Shown here piece after piece: positions 62,300 to 64,000 of a stretch of 64,000 nucleotides of DNA. This stretch comes from Limanda limanda. Taxonomy: Eukaryota; Chordata; Actinopteri; Pleuronectiformes; Pleuronectidae. The DNA lies in assembly GCF_963576545.1 (NCBI RefSeq), contig NC_083649.1, forward strand, positions 1,223,454 through 1,287,453, read 5' to 3'. The notes under the pieces are model-generated. The model had not been told where the DNA came from, made no database searches, and was given only the letters and a program-made list of their open reading frames with translations. Position 1 is the first letter of the stretch; every line of letters starts with the position of its first letter. Made by a program: the position numbers and the translations under genes.

Positions 62300-62916
62300 A
62301 TGGATCCTGATGGTAAGAGAGGTGAGGCTGTTCCACTGTATGAGGGGAAGTTTAATGCGTACCCTGAACAGCCGGGACAGTTCGGCCCTTCTGGACAGTT
62401 CGGCCCTCCTGGACAGTTCGGCCCTCCTGGACAGGGCGGACAGCCTGGACAGCCTGTTGGACCTGTAGTGGTTGACCATACCACTGTGCAGATCACAACA
62501 GAGCCCTCCCGGGACCACATCATCTGGTCCATATGTAGCAGGTATTAAAATTATTATTTCATTTCACTTGAAATCCCTCTGTTTTTGTATATAATTGATT
62601 TTGTATTGGGTGTTTTACGTGTGTTTGGCGACCTCTATGGGTCGCGAGTGGTCATTGTATTTATTTTCACCGGTCTCACCAGAATGTTCTGGAAGTGACA
62701 GAGACCGGCCTGTGACTGACGCCGTTTTCTGTTTTGCTGTTATCTGAACAGAGACCGAGAAATAAAAGTCCTGTTACCAAAGAACAAGTGCCGGTCATCA
62801 TTCAAAGACACAACTCAGGTTTCACGACACATAGGAAAGACCGGTTACACATAGTCAGTCTTTTCTACGCAAACATGTGTTGCCTCGGACTGGCAGCTCT
62901 CATCTGCTCGATCAAG
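62300..62916 (+). pseudogene. ifitm-like: IFITM-like copy 4, exon 1 split by a solo LTR
   Basis: The first part of exon 1 runs from ATG 62300 to 62533 ([16 protein letters not shown], three GQFGPxGQ units, RDHIIWSI). Then a 316-base solo LTR follows, and the exon resumes at 62854 ([19 protein letters not shown]) up to the donor at 62916. Reading into the LTR gives a stop at 62546-62548. Exon 2 is not in the window: sequence homologous to intron 1 of copy 3 ends at about 63559, where another LTR-like sequence begins. An insertion site identical to copy 3, with the same CATA duplication, shows that the gene was broken before the tandem duplication. Confidence 0.85.
62534..62849 (+). mobile_element. 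Solo LTR of the Gypsy family in IFITM copy 4
   Basis: 316 bases, TG to CA, with CATA on both sides (62530-62533 and 62850-62853). It has the CTTGAAAT variant of the 5' LTR of copy 3 near its start and 3' LTR variants from about 62614 onward, as expected from recombination between the two LTRs. Confidence 0.9.
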
Positions 62917-63559
62917 GTGAGCTCATGTGTGTCGTGTTCCATCATTCATGTCCCAGTCGACTGTATTTACAAAGCAAGTCTAAGTATTTTGCGTGCAAAA
63001 TTGTCACACGTTAAAAAATATAACACAATCTCAAGTTGCGTCAAACACGTTTAAATGCTGACTCCGAAATCAACTGGACCACAGAAATTAGTTTTCTTCT
63101 CCTCGATGTGTGGTGTCTGAGCTGGAAGCAAATCAAACTGGACGACTCAAAAAGACTTGGAAACCATCAGGACCATTTCTCAGCTCGTTGTTCAGAAGAA
63201 GAAATTGACTGCTCAGGATTAAACGGAGCCAATGTTTCCTTTTTCTTTTTCAGCAAGTGAGAGGACGACAAAATCCTCGTCGCTGATCCACTTAGAACAA
63301 AAAGAATAATAAAACACATCAGACTCCCTGTGCAAGGTTTCAGTGTGCGAGGATTTTATTGGATGATGGTTTGAAATTGAAGAATACAGACTTGGTGTGA
63401 AAAGACCTTTACTGTGAGAGGAGAAAAGCCTGTAACACAGACTGAGGCTCCACCCACACTGATACAGTTCAAATTAGAACCTCCTCCGTCCACACCAACA
63501 CACCAACAACACATGTTCACTGACTGAAATAAGAGGATCAGATTGAGATCAGTTCAGTT

Positions 63560-64000
63560 CACACACACACAGCGGACAGATTAGACTAGAGGTTTTCATG
63601 CCTTTCTCACAGTTTTCTATGACCTCACTTCACTTCACACACACATAAAATAAGCGCACACGCGAGGCAATATGCTCATGAACTTTAGTAACCGCAACAC
63701 GGCTTGCACGTCATCACGCAACGCCAGGAGGAGGACCAAACGACGCCAGGAGGACGACCCGACGAGATCCGACCAATCCCAATCCAAGAAGAACCTCTGT
63801 CATGCCCAGTATCAATATATAAGCTTTCTGCGTACTCTGCCTCAGCGCCATTTTTTCCTGTACAGGATCAGTGGACCATGCATGATCATTTGCTAGACAC
63901 CGCAGTTTCCTGACCTGTGACCTCTGAATAAACCTGCTTAATTTGAACTTGAGAAAGACGCCTCCTGCCTTTGATTTCCACCCGCAACAAAATGGTAGCA
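63560..64000 (+). mobile_element. Probable 5' LTR and primer binding site of another retroelement, cut by the window end
   Basis: It replaces IFITM intron sequence. TATATAA lies at 63816-63822, AATAAA at 63927-63932, and TGGTAGCA at 63993-64000, which is complementary to the 3' end of vertebrate initiator methionine tRNA (…TGCTACCA). A promoter, polyadenylation signal and tRNA primer site in this order fit a 5' LTR. The exact LTR start is not clear. Confidence 0.55.

Overview
This is a piece of a vertebrate genome, almost certainly a ray-finned fish and probably a percomorph. The evidence is spliced genes with GT-AG introns, two immune gene families (IFITM/CD225 and TIM-type Ig receptors), and teleost-style repeats: an L2-like LINE, several hAT MITEs with 8-bp target duplications, a Tc1-like element, a Ty3/Gypsy LTR element, an endogenous retrovirus, the GGGCCCGAGCAC interspersed repeat and very long microsatellites. 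No bacterial genes, operons, CRISPR arrays, tRNAs or rRNAs were seen.

Layout. (1) 1-11916 is gene-poor. A 1.7-kb segment at 1-1727 is repeated at 8526-10243. Between the copies lie a higher-order array of a fish interspersed repeat (1728-5130), a GT microsatellite and a second copy of the repeat. (2) 11917-28606 is a direct tandem duplication with an offset of about 11.9 kb. Each copy carries a two-exon IFITM-like gene on the minus strand, with its 5' UTR exon and a GAGCTAACAG minisatellite. The first copy was later split by an L2-like LINE, which was itself split by an endogenous retrovirus that keeps one long LTR and an open env gene. (3) 28816-51465 and 51466-64000 form a second direct tandem duplication, offset about 22.5 kb. 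Each copy has a minus-strand TIM-like (HAVCR/TIMD4 family) receptor gene, huge TATC/TC microsatellites, two unrecognised exon candidates, a hAT element and a plus-strand IFITM-like gene. An LTR retrotransposon inserted into IFITM exon 1 before this duplication. It survives as an 8.3-kb element in the first copy, itself carrying three nested hATs, and as a solo LTR in the second.

How the genes fit together. IFITM proteins restrict virus entry at membranes, and TIM proteins are phosphatidylserine-binding cell-surface receptors. The window is therefore an immune gene cluster enlarged by repeated tandem duplication and then broken up by transposable elements. IFITM copies 1 and 2 look functional; copies 3 and 4 are disrupted. 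The two TIM copies look intact as far as they can be traced. They differ mainly in the predicted ligand-facing loops, while the rest of the Ig domain is identical.

Limits. Exon boundaries come from splice-site consensus, reading frame and comparison of the duplicated copies, all by eye. Repeat family names are based on recognisable protein motifs or on termini plus target duplications, not on a library search.
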